Positions 43,280-52,915 of a DNA stretch of 64,000 nt are shown piece after piece. Source of the DNA: Lentimicrobium sp. (GTDB lineage: Bacteria > Bacteroidota > Bacteroidia > Bacteroidales > Lentimicrobiaceae); the NCBI GenBank assembly GCA_023957275.1, contig JAMLHF010000008.1:1-64000 (forward strand). The letters run 5' to 3'. The notes beneath the pieces were generated by a model, which saw nothing but the letters and a program-made list of their open reading frames with translations, did not search any database and was not told the DNA's origin. The first letter of the stretch is position 1, and every line of letters starts with the position of its first letter. The translations under genes were made by a program, and so were the position numbers.

Positions 43280-46261
43280 ATGCGCCCATTGCAACGCCCT
43301 GAATTCCATGCGTTCCTCATCCGGTGCCGGCTATGTGCAATAGTCATTTCCTTTCTTTTTATTCACAGCAATATTTTCGCCCAGAAACACACTGAAACCC
43401 TGTTTATTGATTCATACACTTCAGAAAGCGGCCTGAGGCAAAGCATGGTGAGTCAGATACTTCAGGATAGCAGGGGCCTGCTCTGGATGGTTACGGGCGA
43501 TGGGCTGCACTGTTTCGATGGCCGGGAGTTCAGGGTATTCAGAATACCGTATAACGGTATTTACAGCAATGCGGACAATATGATGCGGAAGATCATTGAA
43601 ACGGAGCCGGGTATTTTCGTGATTTCAACAGCATCATCCTTTCTGAGATTTGACGTTTTTGCAGGAAAATTTGACCTGATAAGCAGGAAACCCTCGGTCT
43701 ACCATCATCTGCTCGATGTGCTCATTGGCAACAAACCACTTGTCTGGGTTTATAATAAAGGACTGAGCGTGGCCGGCGACAGCCTGCAGTCACTGATCCT
43801 GAATCCGGTTGGGAGAACAATTCCGGAGGATTTCGTCCCGGTTCAGGCATTGCCCTGGGGCAGGGATTCCTTCATAGTGATGGGAAACCATGGAATTCTG
43901 ATCGCCGGAACATCGGGAAACGCATCACTTTACACCTGCAATTATAAATGGATTGATGCCGAAGGATGCACGGCAATGGCAACCGACAGAACGGGAAATA
44001 TATACATTGCAAAAGGAACCAGCCTTTGCCTTCTCCGGGAAGATTCTGCCCTGGTGAGCATTGCCGACCTGGGAATGCGCATCAACCAGGACCTGAAGAT
44101 TGACCACCAGGGCCGTTTCTGGTTCTCCGACATTGCGACAAAGCAGCATTACCGGCTTAGCGGCAATAAGCTTGCAGCCGTTGAATTTGTTGAAATAGCA
44201 GGCAAATATTACGATACCATCAAACCAAGTGTGAAGCATATCTTTGAAGATAAAATGCATAACCTGTGGTTTGGCACAGATGGGAATGGTTTGCTCAGGT
44301 ACAATCCGGATAAAGTGATCTTCGGAAAATATGCTTTGGGATTTACCCGTTGTCTTGAAGCGCTGAACGGACAGATTTTTGCCGGAACCTTCAACAAAGG
44401 ATTATGGAAACTGTCAGATGACCTTAGCCGGGCTGAACGCGTGAATCCGGCGCTCTTTGGCAATAATGCCTATATCCTTGACCTGAAAAGTGATGATAAG
44501 GGCAGGTTGTGGGTTGCAACGCGTAATGGGCTTTATGTAATTAACAGTGACGGAAGGTGCGTTTTCACATACCCCGCAAACCCGACAACCGCATCCTTTC
44601 TTGATCCGGCCGAAAACATGGTATTGTTGCAATGCGATGCCTCATTGTTCAGGTTCCGCGCGGATCCCGTGCCGTCCCTTGCGGGAGAATCAATCAGCAA
44701 TTCGGTAAACTCCATGTTATATTATGCGGGAAAACAATGGGTCGGAACTCCGCTTGGCCTGTTTATCAAGCCGCATAACACAGATAAGAATATGAATATC
44801 CCGTATAAAAATGACAGTGCTGTATTGCAACATGAAATTTATCAATTGCTACCGTTAAAGGATGAGGTATGGGCGGCCACAGGCAACGGCATCAGTGTAT
44901 TTTCAGCGGAAGGTAAACTGATAAATCCCTATTCATCACTCACCTCGCTTACCGATGAAGTTATCTACGCTATACTGCCGGACAACTCCGGAAGAGTCTG
45001 GTTTTCAGGAATCAATGGCATCGGGTGTATAACCAATGACAGGCAAAGGATCGTCAGGTTTACGATGAGGAATAACTTACAGTCACTTGAATTTAACCAT
45101 AACGCAGCCCTGAAGGGGCCGGAAGGCAGGATTTACTTCGGAGGCATCAATGGTATCAACGGCATTGACCCTTCACAGGTAAAGACAGAAAAGGAGTTAC
45201 CCCGCATTCATCTTTTTAACCTGTATGTGTCCGATACAATATTTTCGAAGGGTATTCCCCCGGACGGAATAAGCCTGTCGCTCAGCCGCGACGCCGCCCA
45301 CCTGCATGGCAGCGTATATACTTCGGGATATGGCGATGCTTCTGACCAGGGCTTCTCCTTTTTGCTTGAAGGTTACGAAAAGGAATGGAATACGCCGGCA
45401 GCTTCTCCTGCATTTGCCTACCGCAACCTGCCACCGGGCGAATACCGCCTGTTAGTCAGGTACACCGATCCATTCCGTACCACCGGGACTCCCATACCAT
45501 TGCTGACAGTGAAGGTCGTACCTGCTTTCTGGCAAACCCTGTGGTTTGCTGCGCTGTTAACCATCGCGATAATAGCAATAACCGTTTTCATCGTCAAGAA
45601 AGTTCAGCACTTCAGATATATAAACCGCATAAAAGCGCTGGAGCAGGAACACGCTATTGAAAAGGAACGTCTTCGCATTTCAAAGGACATGCACGATGAA
45701 GTCGGTGCCAGCCTTACCCGGATTTCCATCCTGAGCGAAATTGCCAAAAGCCGGCAACAGGAGCCTGACAAAACGCAGAAAGTTATCGAACAGATATCTG
45801 AAATTGCGGGGGATGTGGTGGATGAGCTGAGCGAAATTATATGGGCCATGAACCCGAAAAATGACAGCCTTGATAGTTTTGCAGCTTATATCAGAAGATA
45901 TGCCTCTACATATCTCGAAGCTACCGAAACATTGGTCAGCTACAATTTCCCTGATCCGGTGGCTCCGTTGCCGATGTCGGCGGAATTAAGGAGGAACCTG
46001 TTCCTGACCGTAAAAGAGGCAATACATAATGTAGCTAAGCATGCAGATGCAAAAAACCTAACAATCACATTGCAAACAGATCAGAAGAAACTGATTATTA
46101 TAATCAGGGATGATGGTAAGGGCTTTTCGGAAGAATTGCTTCCGGGGACAGGAAACGGACTGGGAAATATGAACCGCAGAATGGAAGATTGCGGAGGTAC
46201 TTTCAGGATAAGTTCCGGAAAAGGCAACGGAACGGAAATTATCATGACGGTTGGTCTGTGA
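43280..46261 (+). CDS. Beta-propeller sensor histidine kinase (two-component regulator propeller)
   Basis: Large one-pass sensor kinase, 993 aa. A signal or anchor segment (about 14-34) is followed by a periplasmic two-component propeller made of Reg_prop repeats (for example QDSRGLLWMVTGDGLHCFDG, DKMHNLWFGTDGNGLLRYNP and DDKGRLWVATRNGLYVINSD). A Y_Y_Y domain ends near 745, followed by one membrane helix (about 753-775), HisKA_3 with the phospho-His in KDMHDEVGASL (about 805) and an HATPase domain (TVKEAIHNVAKHA, GTGNGLGNMNRRM). In Bacteroidota such sensors often read polysaccharides or envelope state. The partner LuxR regulator follows after about 80 bases. Confidence 0.93.
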   Translation: MRPLQRPEFHAFLIRCRLCAIVISFLFIHSNIFAQKHTETLFIDSYTSESGLRQSMVSQILQDSRGLLWMVTGDGLHCFDGREFRVFRIPYNGIYSNADNMMRKIIETEPGIFVISTASSFLRFDVFAGKFDLISRKPSVYHHLLDVLIGNKPLVWVYNKGLSVAGDSLQSLILNPVGRTIPEDFVPVQALPWGRDSFIVMGNHGILIAGTSGNASLYTCNYKWIDAEGCTAMATDRTGNIYIAKGTSLCLLREDSALVSIADLGMRINQDLKIDHQGRFWFSDIATKQHYRLSGNKLAAVEFVEIAGKYYDTIKPSVKHIFEDKMHNLWFGTDGNGLLRYNPDKVIFGKYALGFTRCLEALNGQIFAGTFNKGLWKLSDDLSRAERVNPALFGNNAYILDLKSDDKGRLWVATRNGLYVINSDGRCVFTYPANPTTASFLDPAENMVLLQCDASLFRFRADPVPSLAGESISNSVNSMLYYAGKQWVGTPLGLFIKPHNTDKNMNIPYKNDSAVLQHEIYQLLPLKDEVWAATGNGISVFSAEGKLINPYSSLTSLTDEVIYAILPDNSGRVWFSGINGIGCITNDRQRIVRFTMRNNLQSLEFNHNAALKGPEGRIYFGGINGINGIDPSQVKTEKELPRIHLFNLYVSDTIFSKGIPPDGISLSLSRDAAHLHGSVYTSGYGDASDQGFSFLLEGYEKEWNTPAASPAFAYRNLPPGEYRLLVRYTDPFRTTGTPIPLLTVKVVPAFWQTLWFAALLTIAIIAITVFIVKKVQHFRYINRIKALEQEHAIEKERLRISKDMHDEVGASLTRISILSEIAKSRQQEPDKTQKVIEQISEIAGDVVDELSEIIWAMNPKNDSLDSFAAYIRRYASTYLEATETLVSYNFPDPVAPLPMSAELRRNLFLTVKEAIHNVAKHADAKNLTITLQTDQKKLIIIIRDDGKGFSEELLPGTGNGLGNMNRRMEDCGGTFRISSGKGNGTEIIMTVGL

Positions 46262-46268
46262 TTTATCT

Positions 46269-46288
46269 AAATCACATCAAAGGGTGAT
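46269..46288. promoter_or_regulatory. 20-bp dyad element, copy 1 (upstream of LuxR regulator)
   Basis: aaatcacatcaaagggtgat, which contains the dyad ATCAC-N8-GTGAT, occurs here and again exactly at 47150-47169. This copy lies 54 bases before the regulator's ATG. It is a candidate operator, perhaps for the adjacent LuxR-type regulator itself. Confidence 0.6.
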
Positions 46289-46341
46289 GCATTCCAATAT
46301 TTAACACTCTATTTTTGTTTATTACACAGCAACAAAATCCG

Positions 46342-46974
46342 ATGCCTGAACCTATAAGCATAATAATAGTTGAGGACGATGAAGCCGTGCGCGAAGGGTT
46401 GCGCTTGCTTATCAACGGTTCTGAAGGTTATCACTGCCACGCGGCCTGCCCCTCAGCCGAAGAAGCACTGAAGGTTATTCCGGATTTCATGCCCGATGTG
46501 GTGCTGATGGATATCAACCTTCCGGGAATGAACGGGATTGAGTGCGTTATCTGCATTAAGAATGCCTGGCCATCCATTCAGGTGATGATGCTGACCGTTT
46601 TCGACAATACCGATGAAATATTCAAATCGCTGACTGCCGGAGCAACCGGCTATATGCTTAAAAAAACACCCCCTGCCAAACTGCTCGAAGCCATCGCCGA
46701 ACTGGTAAACGGAGGCTCGCCCATGAGCGGGGAAATAGCCCGCAAGGTTGTGCAAACCTTTGCCCGGCCGGCCATACATCCTTTGCCCGAATCAAACCTT
46801 ACAGCCAGGGAGGAGGAAATACTTTCCTATCTCTCCAAAGGATTCCTCTATAAAGAAATCGCTGCTGAGTTGTTTATCAGCATTGAAACAGTCAGAACGC
46901 ATATCCGAAAAATCTACCAGAAACTTCAGGTCAGGACCCGCACCGAGGCCTTGCTCAGGTGTATGAAGACTTAA
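46342..46974 (+). CDS. LuxR/NarL-family response regulator
   Basis: Response regulator paired with the propeller kinase, 210 aa from MPEPISIIIVEDD; an ATG nine codons earlier is possible. The receiver domain (5-120) has the acceptor Asp in VVLMDINLPGMNG and YMLKKTPP. The LuxR helix-turn-helix (about 148-208) reads LTAREEEILSYLSKGFLYKE then IETVRTHIRKIYQKL. A 20-bp dyad element upstream of the gene recurs upstream of the T9SS cargo gene, which suggests autoregulation and a direct target next door. Confidence 0.92.
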   Translation: MPEPISIIIVEDDEAVREGLRLLINGSEGYHCHAACPSAEEALKVIPDFMPDVVLMDINLPGMNGIECVICIKNAWPSIQVMMLTVFDNTDEIFKSLTAGATGYMLKKTPPAKLLEAIAELVNGGSPMSGEIARKVVQTFARPAIHPLPESNLTAREEEILSYLSKGFLYKEIAAELFISIETVRTHIRKIYQKLQVRTRTEALLRCMKT

Positions 46975-47149
46975 GTTCATAGCCCTAAATAAACAACCAT
47001 AAATATGACTGCTGCCGGTCTGCATCCTGATTTCTGATAAGGATCTCCGGAAGAATTGTCAACATCATACATAGGCTGCAGGGCTGCACCAACCCTTTCC
47101 CCAATCAAGGCAGCCGGCTAATAATCTCTTTTCAGAATCCTGATATCAA

Positions 47150-47169
47150 AAATCACATCAAAGGGTGAT
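47150..47169. promoter_or_regulatory. 20-bp dyad element, copy 2 (upstream of T9SS cargo gene)
   Basis: Exact second copy of the element at 46269-46288, located 69 bases before the ATG of the T9SS cargo protein. Two exact copies in front of neighbouring genes point to shared control. Confidence 0.6.
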
Positions 47170-47237
47170 TGACAAGGCTTCTTTCTGAGGCGAAATTTGC
47201 TTTTATCAGTTAAAACAATTAACCCCCGGAGGCAATT

Positions 47238-48284
47238 ATGAAAAAACCATTACTCATTCTTTTTGGCATTCTTATTTTTCCGGCATTGCACACAGAAGCG
47301 CAGATAACCATCACCCATGCCGATCTCCCTACAATCGGAACGCAGATCATCAGGGCAGTTGATAATGTAACACAGGTTGACCCGGGAAACCCGGGTTTGA
47401 ACCGGATATGGGATTTCACCAACCTTATTCCCCTGACCCACGACACCACCCTGTATCTTCCCGTACAGGGACTACCCAACTACCAGGCATACCCTGACGC
47501 AAATGCAGCGATCAGCCACCGCAACGGCAATATGATGCCTTATTATGATTATGAATACATTCAATACGATGATGATGGCATCAGATATATCGGAGATGAA
47601 GATTTCCTGACCATTTTCGGGACATTTACCATGTCTGTGCATATTTCATGCAACCCCGGGCCCCTCAGCCTGCCGCTGCCCTTTACCTATGGACAGAGCC
47701 TGAACCAAACGACAACCTATGAATGGTTAATGGCTTCACACAGTGACGGGGCATTGCTCGATTCCATCAGACAGATCAGCCATATGGATATTACTTTAAA
47801 CGGTGATGCCTCAGGAATTATGTCAACTCCTTTTGGCACTTTTCAGGTGCTCAGGGTAAAAGAGGACATTATTTCACTCGATTCCATCTATAACTGGGAA
47901 AACGGCTGGGTTTTCGATCGGGTTGAAACCAATACGTACACGGTTTACCGCTGGTATGCCAATGATTATTACGAAGTAGGGGAACTCAATCTGAACCCCG
48001 GAAAGGCAAATGGCTTCAGTTTCTTCAGATCGGAAACCATCGTTAACACCAACCATGCTGAAAAAACAATGGACAGGATTTTCCCGAATCCTGCAACAGA
48101 TATGCTCTCGGTTGAATCGGCAGTTGATTATGTCTCTTTCGAAATCATTGACCCGGAAGGCCGTATAATAGACCGTGGCCCATTTGTACCGGCAATCAGT
48201 ACAGCGGATTTAACTCCCGGCTTTTACCTCCTCAGGCTGAAATCAGACCATGGAAGCAGTTGCATCAAATTCATCAAACAATAA
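47238..48284 (+). CDS. Secreted protein with T9SS type A sorting domain
   Basis: Exported cargo of the type IX secretion system, 348 aa. A signal peptide (MKKPLLILFGILIFPALHTE, cleavage near AQ) is followed by a beta-rich domain of unknown function (about 23-265). The C-terminal sorting domain (about 275-348) shows the typical pattern RIFPNPATDMLSVES, FEIIDPEGRII, ISTADLTPGFYLLRLKSD and a final KFIKQ. It should cross the outer membrane and be anchored or released. The 20-bp dyad upstream links it to the neighbouring propeller kinase and LuxR regulator. Confidence 0.9.
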   Translation: MKKPLLILFGILIFPALHTEAQITITHADLPTIGTQIIRAVDNVTQVDPGNPGLNRIWDFTNLIPLTHDTTLYLPVQGLPNYQAYPDANAAISHRNGNMMPYYDYEYIQYDDDGIRYIGDEDFLTIFGTFTMSVHISCNPGPLSLPLPFTYGQSLNQTTTYEWLMASHSDGALLDSIRQISHMDITLNGDASGIMSTPFGTFQVLRVKEDIISLDSIYNWENGWVFDRVETNTYTVYRWYANDYYEVGELNLNPGKANGFSFFRSETIVNTNHAEKTMDRIFPNPATDMLSVESAVDYVSFEIIDPEGRIIDRGPFVPAISTADLTPGFYLLRLKSDHGSSCIKFIKQ

Positions 48285-48319
48285 AGCGGATATTCAACCA
48301 ACTATAAAAAAACCTGTTT

Positions 48320-48760
48320 ATGAGAAATCTCATCTTCAGACTGATTGTATTTACACTGATACCAGTAATTGCCTGCACCTCAGCACCGGAAACGGCAGAA
48401 ATCCCTGAAAGTACTGATGGTCTCTGCCAGCTATGGATTGATGCCTGGAATGCAAGGGATGCGGTGGCCATTGAAGCATGCTTTGCCAATGATGCTTTGT
48501 TGATCACGGACACTGTATATTCCGGAATTGATGCAATCAGGTCCGGATTTATTGAAAGAGCGACCCCTTACTTTCAGAATCTGACCTGCAGCAAACTGTA
48601 TGAATCAATCAGCGGGTCTATGGCATACCATGCAGGTAAATACGATCATGAATGGATCGTAAACGACTCAACCGTTGAAAAAGCAAGCGGCTACTACACC
48701 ATGGTATGGAAAAAATCAGATGATAATACGTGGAAACTTGCTGTTTTTCAGACCAACTGA
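48320..48760 (+). CDS. SnoaL/DUF4440-like lipoprotein
   Basis: Small lipoprotein, 146 aa (signal LIPVIACTS, lipidated Cys at about 20), with an NTF2-like alpha+beta-barrel domain of the SnoaL/DUF4440 kind. Landmarks are LCQLWIDAWNARDAVAIEAC, FANDALLITDTVYSGIDAIR and the strands toward YYTMVWKKSDDNTWKLAVFQ. Such domains bind small ligands or act as isomerases; no activity can be assigned here. It starts 36 bases after the T9SS cargo gene and is probably in the same transcript. Confidence 0.85.
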   Translation: MRNLIFRLIVFTLIPVIACTSAPETAEIPESTDGLCQLWIDAWNARDAVAIEACFANDALLITDTVYSGIDAIRSGFIERATPYFQNLTCSKLYESISGSMAYHAGKYDHEWIVNDSTVEKASGYYTMVWKKSDDNTWKLAVFQTN

Positions 48761-48800
48761 AATATAATCAGTATATCCGATTCACATTTAAACATTGAAT

Positions 48801-48840
48801 CAGCAGCCGGTGCAGTGATCATGTGCCGGCTGCTGCTTTG
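48801..48840 (+). terminator. Probable terminator after the SnoaL-like gene
   Basis: Stem cagcagccgg (48801-48810) pairs with ccggctgctg (48826-48835); a short T-containing tail follows. Confidence 0.55.
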
Positions 48841-49040
48841 AATTTATATTCAGCGCTTCCCGGGAAAAATGCATCCCGACTTGCAAAAAAGGTTAACTTT
48901 GAATTGAATTTACCCGCTCTGACCATTTACTCTTAGGTCAGAAAAATTATCCTTTGAAAACAGCAGGCCCTGCATATTCAACAACTGCCTGAAGTGCCGG
49001 AAACAATGCTTTTCCCCGGGGTCTGGCAAAATAACGGACT

Positions 49041-49470
49041 ATGAAGCAAAACCACCTGCCTGTCAATCTGAATCTTAACGTCAGGGGGCTTGAAACCTCT
49101 GCCACCCTCAGGATCAATGAAATAAGCAACCGTCTGGTCAGCGAAGGAAAGCGGGTTTACAAATTCGGGTTAGGGCAATCCCCTTTCCCAGTTCCGGAAA
49201 CCGTGGTTGAAGCCCTGCGGCAGAATGCCCATCAAAAAGATTACCTTCCGGTGAAAGGTTTGTACAAACTGCGGCAGGCAGTCGCTGACTTTAATTTCCG
49301 GCATCAGGGTATAGTCACAGATCCGGAGGATGTACTCATCGGCCGGGATCAAAGGAACTGATCTTCCTGCTGCAACTGGTTTATTACGGCGATCTGTTGA
49401 TCCCGACACCCAGCTGGGTATCCTATTCGCCTCAGGCACGCATCATTGGCAGGCATGTTGACTGGATTGC
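49041..49470 (+). pseudogene. Aminotransferase class I/II fragment, frameshifted and truncated
   Basis: The first 100 codons encode the N-terminus of a PLP-dependent aminotransferase (FGLGQSPFPVPETVVEALRQ, KDYLPVKGLYKLRQAVADF, VLIG). A one-base loss near 49341-49347 shifts the frame; in the next frame the protein continues as GSKELIFLLQLVYYGDLLIP then TPSWVSYSPQARIIGRHVDW before homology ends at about 49470. The rest of the enzyme (about three quarters, including the PLP lysine) is missing. The break coincides with the end of the decayed ATPase gene on the other strand, so a deletion or rearrangement joined the two. Confidence 0.85.
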
Positions 49471-49476
49471 TATGGT

Positions 49477-50375
49477 TCACAACTTTAAAGTGGCATCGGG
49501 ATATGCCTGCCTGAAGATATTGGGAAGTTGCGCATTCCTTTTTGGACTATATTTAAATTCGAAGGCCGTTATCAGGCCCTCTTTTTCTTCGATATAATCC
49601 ACTTCCCTGCTGAAGTAAGACCGCCAGAAGTAAGCATTAACGGATTGTCCCTGATTGCTGTTATACTTAAAACGTTCCGATATGCAGCAGTTTTACCACA
49701 ATTCACCAACATCATTCCGAATGGATAATGGGCTGAAATTCCGGATAATGGCGTTTCGGATACCTGAGTCATTGAAGCAGATTTTTTGTCCCTTCGAGAT
49801 CTCGTTTCGCAAATTTCCACTCAATGAGTTTAACCTGAAAATTACTAAGGATTGCTCAAGTAATTCAATGTACCGTTTTAAAGTGTGCACACTTGTTCCC
49901 AGTAAACGCGACAACTCCTGAAATGATACTTCGCCACCTATCTGCAAGGCCAGCGCTTTCAGCAAATTAAACAGCCGATCGGGACGCTTCAACCGCTCAA
50001 ATTGAAGTACATCCTTGTAAAGGTAATTACTTGCTATTTCGCTCAATTCTTCTAAGGTCTCTTCTTCCGGTTTCCTCCGGGAAAGCATCTGCCGGAATTT
50101 ATAAGATAAGGCCTATCTGATCAATATGTTGAGCTTCATCCAACACAACCATGCGATAATTTCCGAGAAAATCCTTCAGTAGTCCGGAATTTGTAGTTGA
50201 AAGTGCTGATTGGATTTTTAACAACGCGCAATTGAGATAGCACGTACCTTTCAGGTCCTTGATAATTTGTTTTGAAAGAAAGATTTATTACCACTCTCCG
50301 GGAACCACATATTATGATGACTTCCAATTTAAAAAGCCCCTTTTCAATCCTTGCCTTTAAATGCCTTTGAATCAT
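49477..50375 (-). pseudogene. Decayed AAA_14/DUF4143 ATPase gene
   Basis: Remnant of a P-loop ATPase with C-terminal DUF4143. From ATG 50375 the frame gives MIQRHLKARIEKGLFKLEVI, but the Walker A region is mutated and shifted. The next frame restores KQIIKDLKGTCYLNC and SGLLKDFLGNYRMVVLDEAQ (Walker B), then stops. After an internal deletion, a third stretch (49693-50088) holds the DUF4143 helix-turn-helix part (ALALQIGGEVSFQELSRLLG, ICFNDSGIRNAI). It stops at TAA after NDVGELW, yet continues in frame through FKYNSNQGQSVNAYFWRSYF and VDYIEEKEGLITAFEFKYSP to 49477. There are at least four lesions, so it is non-functional. Confidence 0.88.
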
Positions 50376-50560
50376 TTTTAATAATGTCAGATAACAAAGA
50401 TACTAAAATAGATAAAGTTTTGTTCACAAATTTGGTCAAATTTGTGATGTTATGTTCAGGTATTTGAATATTTTAAGTTAAATCAGCTTAATTTATTGAA
50501 GGCCTTTCTTCCTTTTCCGCACCATGTACTCAACATTTTGCCGGATTCCTTTTACTCCGG

Positions 50561-52369
50561 TTATTCTTCCTTAATGATGGTTATCCCCATCCGTTGCATC
50601 AGGAAAGTGGCATTCATATTCCGGGCAATACCGGGCTTCAGCTTATAATCAAAATGCAGCGCTTCGCCGTCAATCACCGCTTCAAAACTATGGTTAATGA
50701 TTCTCTCGGGGAACGCTTCGGCCAGCCTTCCCAGTTCAAGATCATGGGTCGCGATAAAACCTGATGCTTCCATACCGATCAGTTGCCTGAGCAAGGCTTT
50801 TGACCCAGCCTGTTTATCCGCTGAATTGGTCCCTTTAAGGATCTCATCCAGCAAAATGTACAACGCTTCACCGGCATTCAGCCTGTCGATCAGCTCTTTC
50901 AGCCTGAGCAATTCTGCAAAAAAGTAGGACTGGCTTGCACTCAGCGAATCAGTGGTCCGGAGGCTGGTATAAATTCCTGCAGGATAAAAGGTGAAGGAAC
51001 GGGCACACACCGGGCTGCCGCACATGGCCAGCACCAGGTTCACCCCTATGGTGCGGAGATAGGTGCTTTTCCCGGCCATATTGGCGCCGGTAATGATGTT
51101 GAAATATCCCTTCCCCTGTAGTGATACATTGTTGTTAACCCGGCCGGCAGCTTCAATCAGCGGATGACCTGCCTCTTCGGCGCTCAGCATTAAACTTCCG
51201 GAAGCTGTTTCAGGAAAAATATAAGCGGGGTTGCAGTATGCAAAAGCCGCGATGCTTGCAATGGCTTCGGTTTCAGCCAGTGCTCCGAACCAGACGGGTA
51301 TCGACCTCCTGTTCGCGCGCTGCCATTCCTCCAGTCTTCTGATCTGCCGGATATCCCACAAAAGAAGCACATTCAGCACAAAACCGGCCAGAAAATTCAG
51401 GCGGGTATCAAGGGAGGAAGTAATTCTGCCCAATTTATTTATGCTGTTGCCTGCCCCGTTGTTCCCTGATTGAAGCCTGCCTTTATAATTCAGCATCTGC
51501 GCACTGGTAAAAGGCTCCTGCTCAACCATCGCGAAACGCGAAGCGTACTTCTGCAGCAGGTCTACCTTCCGGCTGAGCATCACGTGCCGCCTGTTGATCC
51601 TTTTGGTATAAAAACCCGTCAATGATAACGGGATCAGCAGGTAAAGCAGAAAAAGCTGTATGCTGATCAAACCAGCCGAAAGCAGCAACAAAATGGCAAA
51701 TGACAACACCGGGATCAGTACAACGGCGACCCTGAACACAGGGGATGAAAAGAGCTCAGGCGTTTCAAGCCATTGATAAAAAGATCCGAGGTCATTCTCC
51801 GATTCATCCGCAACCATTCCCAGCGCCCTGAACTTTATCCGCCAGCCGGGCATCGCCGACAATTCCTTTACCGCTTCCTGCCGCATCCTGATTTCATCCG
51901 GGTTGTTCAGAAGATTTCTCAGCCATGCGGCCAGCGTCTCCTTGCCCAGGGGGCTGACAGTACGGTTCAGTGCCTGAAACAGTGAAAAGTCACCGAAAAG
52001 GTCAAGGTCGGTGGCATAGGGATGATGAGAATCCGCGAATGAAGCACCGCCTTCAAATAAGGTGTAATTTCCTTTGCAGGCTTCAACTTCCTGCTCCAGC
52101 GCCATAATTTGCGCCCTGTTAAGTTTCTGGGCTTCGAGCACTTTGCCATGCCTGATCATCAGGATGATAAAGCCTGCGAGTAAAACCACAGATGCAATCC
52201 ACCAGACAGGCGATGAAGAAACGGAGAGATAAACACCCGCAACAAAAGCCAGAAATGTGATCAGCCTTGCAACCGAATAGCGACGCGCCTTCCCGGCAAG
52301 CTTGTCCCTTTCACTGACCGCTTCCCCGAGCATCTGACGATAAACCCCTTCCGGAGAAAAATCAGCCAT
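50561..52369 (-). CDS. MutS-related ATPase with membrane segments
   Basis: Contains the ATPase core of the MutS family but not the mismatch-recognition domain, 602 aa. Two hydrophobic regions occur in the first half (about 33-70 and about 213-245), suggesting membrane attachment. The MutS domain has Walker A GANMAGKST (about 430), SYFFAELLRLKE, Walker B ILLDEILKGTNSADK, then GFIATHDLELGRLAE. Membrane-attached MutS-like proteins of this form are known in Bacteroidota but their job is unclear; mismatch repair is unlikely without domain I. Its start overlaps the end of the CYTH gene by eight bases. Confidence 0.87.
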   Translation of the reverse strand: MADFSPEGVYRQMLGEAVSERDKLAGKARRYSVARLITFLAFVAGVYLSVSSSPVWWIASVVLLAGFIILMIRHGKVLEAQKLNRAQIMALEQEVEACKGNYTLFEGGASFADSHHPYATDLDLFGDFSLFQALNRTVSPLGKETLAAWLRNLLNNPDEIRMRQEAVKELSAMPGWRIKFRALGMVADESENDLGSFYQWLETPELFSSPVFRVAVVLIPVLSFAILLLLSAGLISIQLFLLYLLIPLSLTGFYTKRINRRHVMLSRKVDLLQKYASRFAMVEQEPFTSAQMLNYKGRLQSGNNGAGNSINKLGRITSSLDTRLNFLAGFVLNVLLLWDIRQIRRLEEWQRANRRSIPVWFGALAETEAIASIAAFAYCNPAYIFPETASGSLMLSAEEAGHPLIEAAGRVNNNVSLQGKGYFNIITGANMAGKSTYLRTIGVNLVLAMCGSPVCARSFTFYPAGIYTSLRTTDSLSASQSYFFAELLRLKELIDRLNAGEALYILLDEILKGTNSADKQAGSKALLRQLIGMEASGFIATHDLELGRLAEAFPERIINHSFEAVIDGEALHFDYKLKPGIARNMNATFLMQRMGITIIKEE

Positions 52370-52835
52370 GCTGCCAGTTTTTATAAGGATTCAACGCCAG
52401 GGCGGCATTCAGGTAGCGGTCATCCCCGGTAATTTCTTCGCCAATCCATACAGGCTTACTGAAAGGATAAGCGGGATCGGGAAGTTCAATTTCAGCTACG
52501 ACAAGACCGGAATTATCACCTGTATATTCATCCACTTCCCAGATAAGATCATTATCAGGAATAAGATACCGCAGCTTTTCAATCCTGAAACCTGTACACA
52601 GGTTGTCCAGCATAAATGCGGCATCTTCAGCCGGAATGGCATATTCAAACTCATGCCGGGTGGTGTCGTTAACCCTTGCTTTCACAGAAAGACAGCCCTT
52701 CTCACCAGCCAGCCTGACCCTGACCTCTCTTTCGGAAAGGATAGCCAGATAACCCTGCCGGTAGATGACCGGCACGGCAAGTGACCGGTAAAAATCATTT
52801 TTGACCAGAAATTTGCGTTCAATTTCCAGGGGCAT
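52362..52835 (-). CDS. CYTH domain protein (triphosphate tunnel metalloenzyme)
   Basis: Member of the CYTH/TTM family, which binds triphosphorylated substrates in a beta tunnel; bacterial members act as tripolyphosphatases or adenylate cyclases. The signature EIERKFLV is at residues 4-11, followed by tunnel residues in REVRVRLAGEKGCLSVKARV, ELP-type GLVVAEIELPD and the C-terminal GDDRYLNAALALNPY. The length of 157 aa is normal. It is coupled to the downstream MutS-like gene by an eight-base overlap; the meaning of this pairing is unknown. Confidence 0.92.
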   Translation of the reverse strand: MPLEIERKFLVKNDFYRSLAVPVIYRQGYLAILSEREVRVRLAGEKGCLSVKARVNDTTRHEFEYAIPAEDAAFMLDNLCTGFRIEKLRYLIPDNDLIWEVDEYTGDNSGLVVAEIELPDPAYPFSKPVWIGEEITGDDRYLNAALALNPYKNWQHG

Positions 52836-52879
52836 CAGGACCAGCGTTTACGGAACTTTTATAATTTATGCCGGAAAGC

Positions 52880-52903
52880 AGCAGCCCGGTTTCCCGGGCT
52901 GCT
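52880..52903 (-). terminator. Hairpin between S46 peptidase and CYTH genes
   Basis: Stem agcagcccgg (52880-52889) pairs with ccgggctgct (52894-52903). It lies just past the stop of the S46 gene on the minus strand but has no long T run, so it may be an inefficient terminator. Confidence 0.4.
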
Positions 52904-52915
52904 TATCCTGACCTT

